This document shows positions 53,694-55,500 of a stretch of DNA of 55,500 nt, piece by piece; position 1 is the first letter of the stretch; every line of letters starts with the position of its first letter. Below the pieces are notes generated by a model. It was not told the DNA's origin and did not search any database. It was given only the letters and a program-made list of their open reading frames with translations. This DNA comes from Adiantum capillus-veneris (taxonomy: Eukaryota > Streptophyta > Polypodiopsida > Polypodiales > Pteridaceae), in NCBI GenBank assembly GCA_014529385.2, contig CM043958.1, positions 148,460,385 to 148,515,884 on the forward strand. The letters run 5' to 3'. Both the position numbers and the translations under genes were made by a program.

Positions 53694-55500
53694 TGTTCCA
53701 TTTCCTTTCTTCTCAATTTCCCTGTCTCTTGGGTGGATTAGCACTTCTTGATAGGGATCTTAGTTTTTTCTTTGTCCATTAGAGCTTGAGCTATCTCTAT
53801 AAGCCGTCTGCATATTTCTAATGTCTCTTTTTCAGCCTCAAAATGAAAATATATCAACCATCTTTGTTCCAAAGTCTAGTTGGTCTTCAATCTAGCCCCA
53901 TGATCTTGTAAAGGCTCTAGCACTTTATCCACTAAGACTGAATCACCTGATAATATTTTGGAAGACACCACTTCTTCCATTCGTTCCTTGTTTTTCATTT
54001 CATGTTTAAGTTGCTCCCTTGTTTGTTGCAGCTCTGTCTCTCTAAGGTAGTTTTATCTTTTAGCCTTTTTTCTTTCATTTTTTATCGCTTTGCTTTCCAT
54101 GATTTTCTCTGTCCTCATCGTCGTCAAACTCTTGAATTTTGTTTGAATATCTAGACACTTTTTGTTCATCTGCAATCGTCATGTTGTTTTTAGCATGTGC
54201 TCTAGTCACCACATTTGTTGGAACTTTTGGCTTAGTTTCTGACCCACTCAAACATGGAAAAACTCTAATGACAATCATCATTGCTTTTCTCTTGTTTTTA
54301 GGATTTTTGTGACAATCTGAAAGTAAGTGACCTATCCCACTACCTTCACATAACCAAATAAAAAAATTACACTCACCCTTGTGTGGAAAAACTCTTGTCT
54401 AATGATTACCTCCACATTTATAGCAAGGATGTTCCTCTTGAGGAGCTTGTTGAGCCCCAATTGGATGTCTTATCCTAGGAGGATATCCTCTAGGTTTGTA
54501 AATCTGATTTGGTATGAACTTAAGCGTGTTCTTATCCATCATGTGATGATTCTTTGTTGGTTGAGCATTGTATTATGGCTCCAAAACTTTGTTTATACTT
54601 TCCCAAGAGGGATAACCTTTGTTCGCATATGAAATACCCTCAAGCTCTCTCTTGTAGGTCTCTAAGCTTCTAACTTGTGAGTGCTTCTATAGGTTGTGTA
54701 TACCAAACAATGGCTCGACTATCTTATGGTAAAGGAGGATGTTGGTCCAGCACTAGTTGGGGCTTGCCCCCCCCCCCCCTCTTTGTGTTGCATTTTTTGG
54801 GCCCATTCGGTACCTCAGTGATGGTGGGAAAGGTTGCACTGCCAGAGGTTCATACTACCTTTTTCTCACATAATTCTTGTTGTAAAAACATTCACTCATC
54901 TTGTGAATGATATAATTCTATTTGATCGCACCATTCACGTAATAAGTTCTCTCTTCTTTGTGATGTGAATTTCTAGACCTTTGTCCCTCCTTGGGATGAG
55001 GTCTTTTGATTTCACAAATAGGTTTAGGTTTTGGTTTCCTCTTTCCGATGTTAGATAAATCTAGCTAAAAATGTTTGCTTACAGTAAGGACATCTGGTAA
55101 GTTGGTAAGACGAACACTCTAGAGTTTAGTCTTCCTAGGATTATGTAACCCTGACACGAATTGAGTTACCTTGACCTCTTGAGTCATCCCTGATGGAGCA
55201 TGCTTGACAAGGGTCAAGAAATGTTGATAGTATGATTCCAGATCTTTGGTTCCTTGAGTACAATCAAAAAACACATTCATGCAGTCCGAATGATAAACTT
55301 TGTTTTACTAGTTCTTTTTTTAGCTGAGTCTTGAGATAATCCCAAGTTGTTGCATTAGGGTCAACGTCGTTCTCTGTGCAATGGACACATAATATAAAAA
55401 TATATATGTATACATATAAGAGAAATGTACGATTAATAATCTAAAATCCAATTAACATGGTGCTCTAAAATCTTTTTGACTCCATAAAATGGCTCCTTTC
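53694..55500 (-). pseudogene. Ty3/gypsy gag remnant, upstream part, split by the CACTA element
   Basis: The minus strand reads TTWDYLKTQLKKELVKQSLS, then after a shift GTKDLESYYQHFLTLVKHAP, QEVKVTQFVSGLHNPRKTKL and LTNLPDVLTVSKH, a plant gypsy gag capsid. Cys/His boxes follow (HPCYKCGGNH near 54410, and CEGSGIGHLLSDC with altered spacing near 54310), then a Lys-rich linker. Stops are frequent. At 53694 the sequence meets the CACTA end. Removing the element and one TGT copy lets the frame run on (KEMEQLIKKNL) into 45711. The element continues beyond the right end of the window. Confidence 0.78.

Overview
This is nuclear DNA of a land plant with a large, repeat-rich genome. I see no intact single-copy protein gene. 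The evidence for a plant is plant-type Ty3/gypsy and Ty1/copia retrotransposons primed by initiator Met-tRNA, an En/Spm (CACTA) DNA transposon with TNP2- and TNPA-type genes, decayed plant LRR receptor kinases, a HIPP-type heavy-metal protein fragment, and long (GA)n, (CA)n and (TA)n tracts. The lineage (fern, gymnosperm or other) cannot be fixed from the window.

Layout. 1-3.6 kb: a decayed multi-exon minus-strand gene with a RING-like zinc finger and an intron filled by an ~81-bp degenerate repeat. 3822-12128: a complete but inactive Ty3/gypsy element with 5-bp target duplication AAGGG. 12.6-14.1 kb: a minus-strand copia remnant (gag, primer site, LTR). 14235-23094: a gag-only retrotransposon with very long LTRs (TSD AAAAT). 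Its gag appears to start inside the LTR and to be joined by splicing. Its 3' LTR carries a nested miniature element whose two LTRs point in opposite directions (TSD CAATC). The whole element sits in an older minus-strand reading frame that resumes on both sides.

23.9-36.1 kb: a mirror-image region. Two arms of about 2 kb, each with pieces of an LRR receptor kinase, flank a centre that holds a hAT BED-finger fragment, a kinase-like fragment and the LRR part of a receptor-kinase pseudogene. A solo gypsy LTR (32847-34232, TSD GAGTG) lies in one arm, and the other arm keeps the empty site. 36.5-39 kb and 41.9-42.7 kb: two unidentified minus-strand pseudogenes. 43.4-44.2 kb: a MITE in a TA microsatellite, with more simple repeats.

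44.6-55.5 kb: a minus-strand Ty3/gypsy gag-protease region split by a full-length 7982-bp CACTA element (45712-53693, TSD TGT). That element has matching CACTACAAGAGG termini, subterminal repeats built on GCGACGC, a perfect 60-bp palindrome, a captured HIPP gene fragment ending in a CaaX box, a six-exon TNP2-like transposase gene and a TNPA-like (Transposase_24) gene. Both transposase genes are broken by a few point lesions, most of which fit C-to-T decay of methylated DNA.

The genes do not form a working pathway. The window records nested insertions: host genes decayed, retroelements landed in them, and further elements landed in those. The items most worth following up are the captured HIPP fragment, the LTR-encoded first gag exon, the inverted-LTR element and the datable inverted duplication. 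All statements on similarity are by eye; no alignment or search was run.
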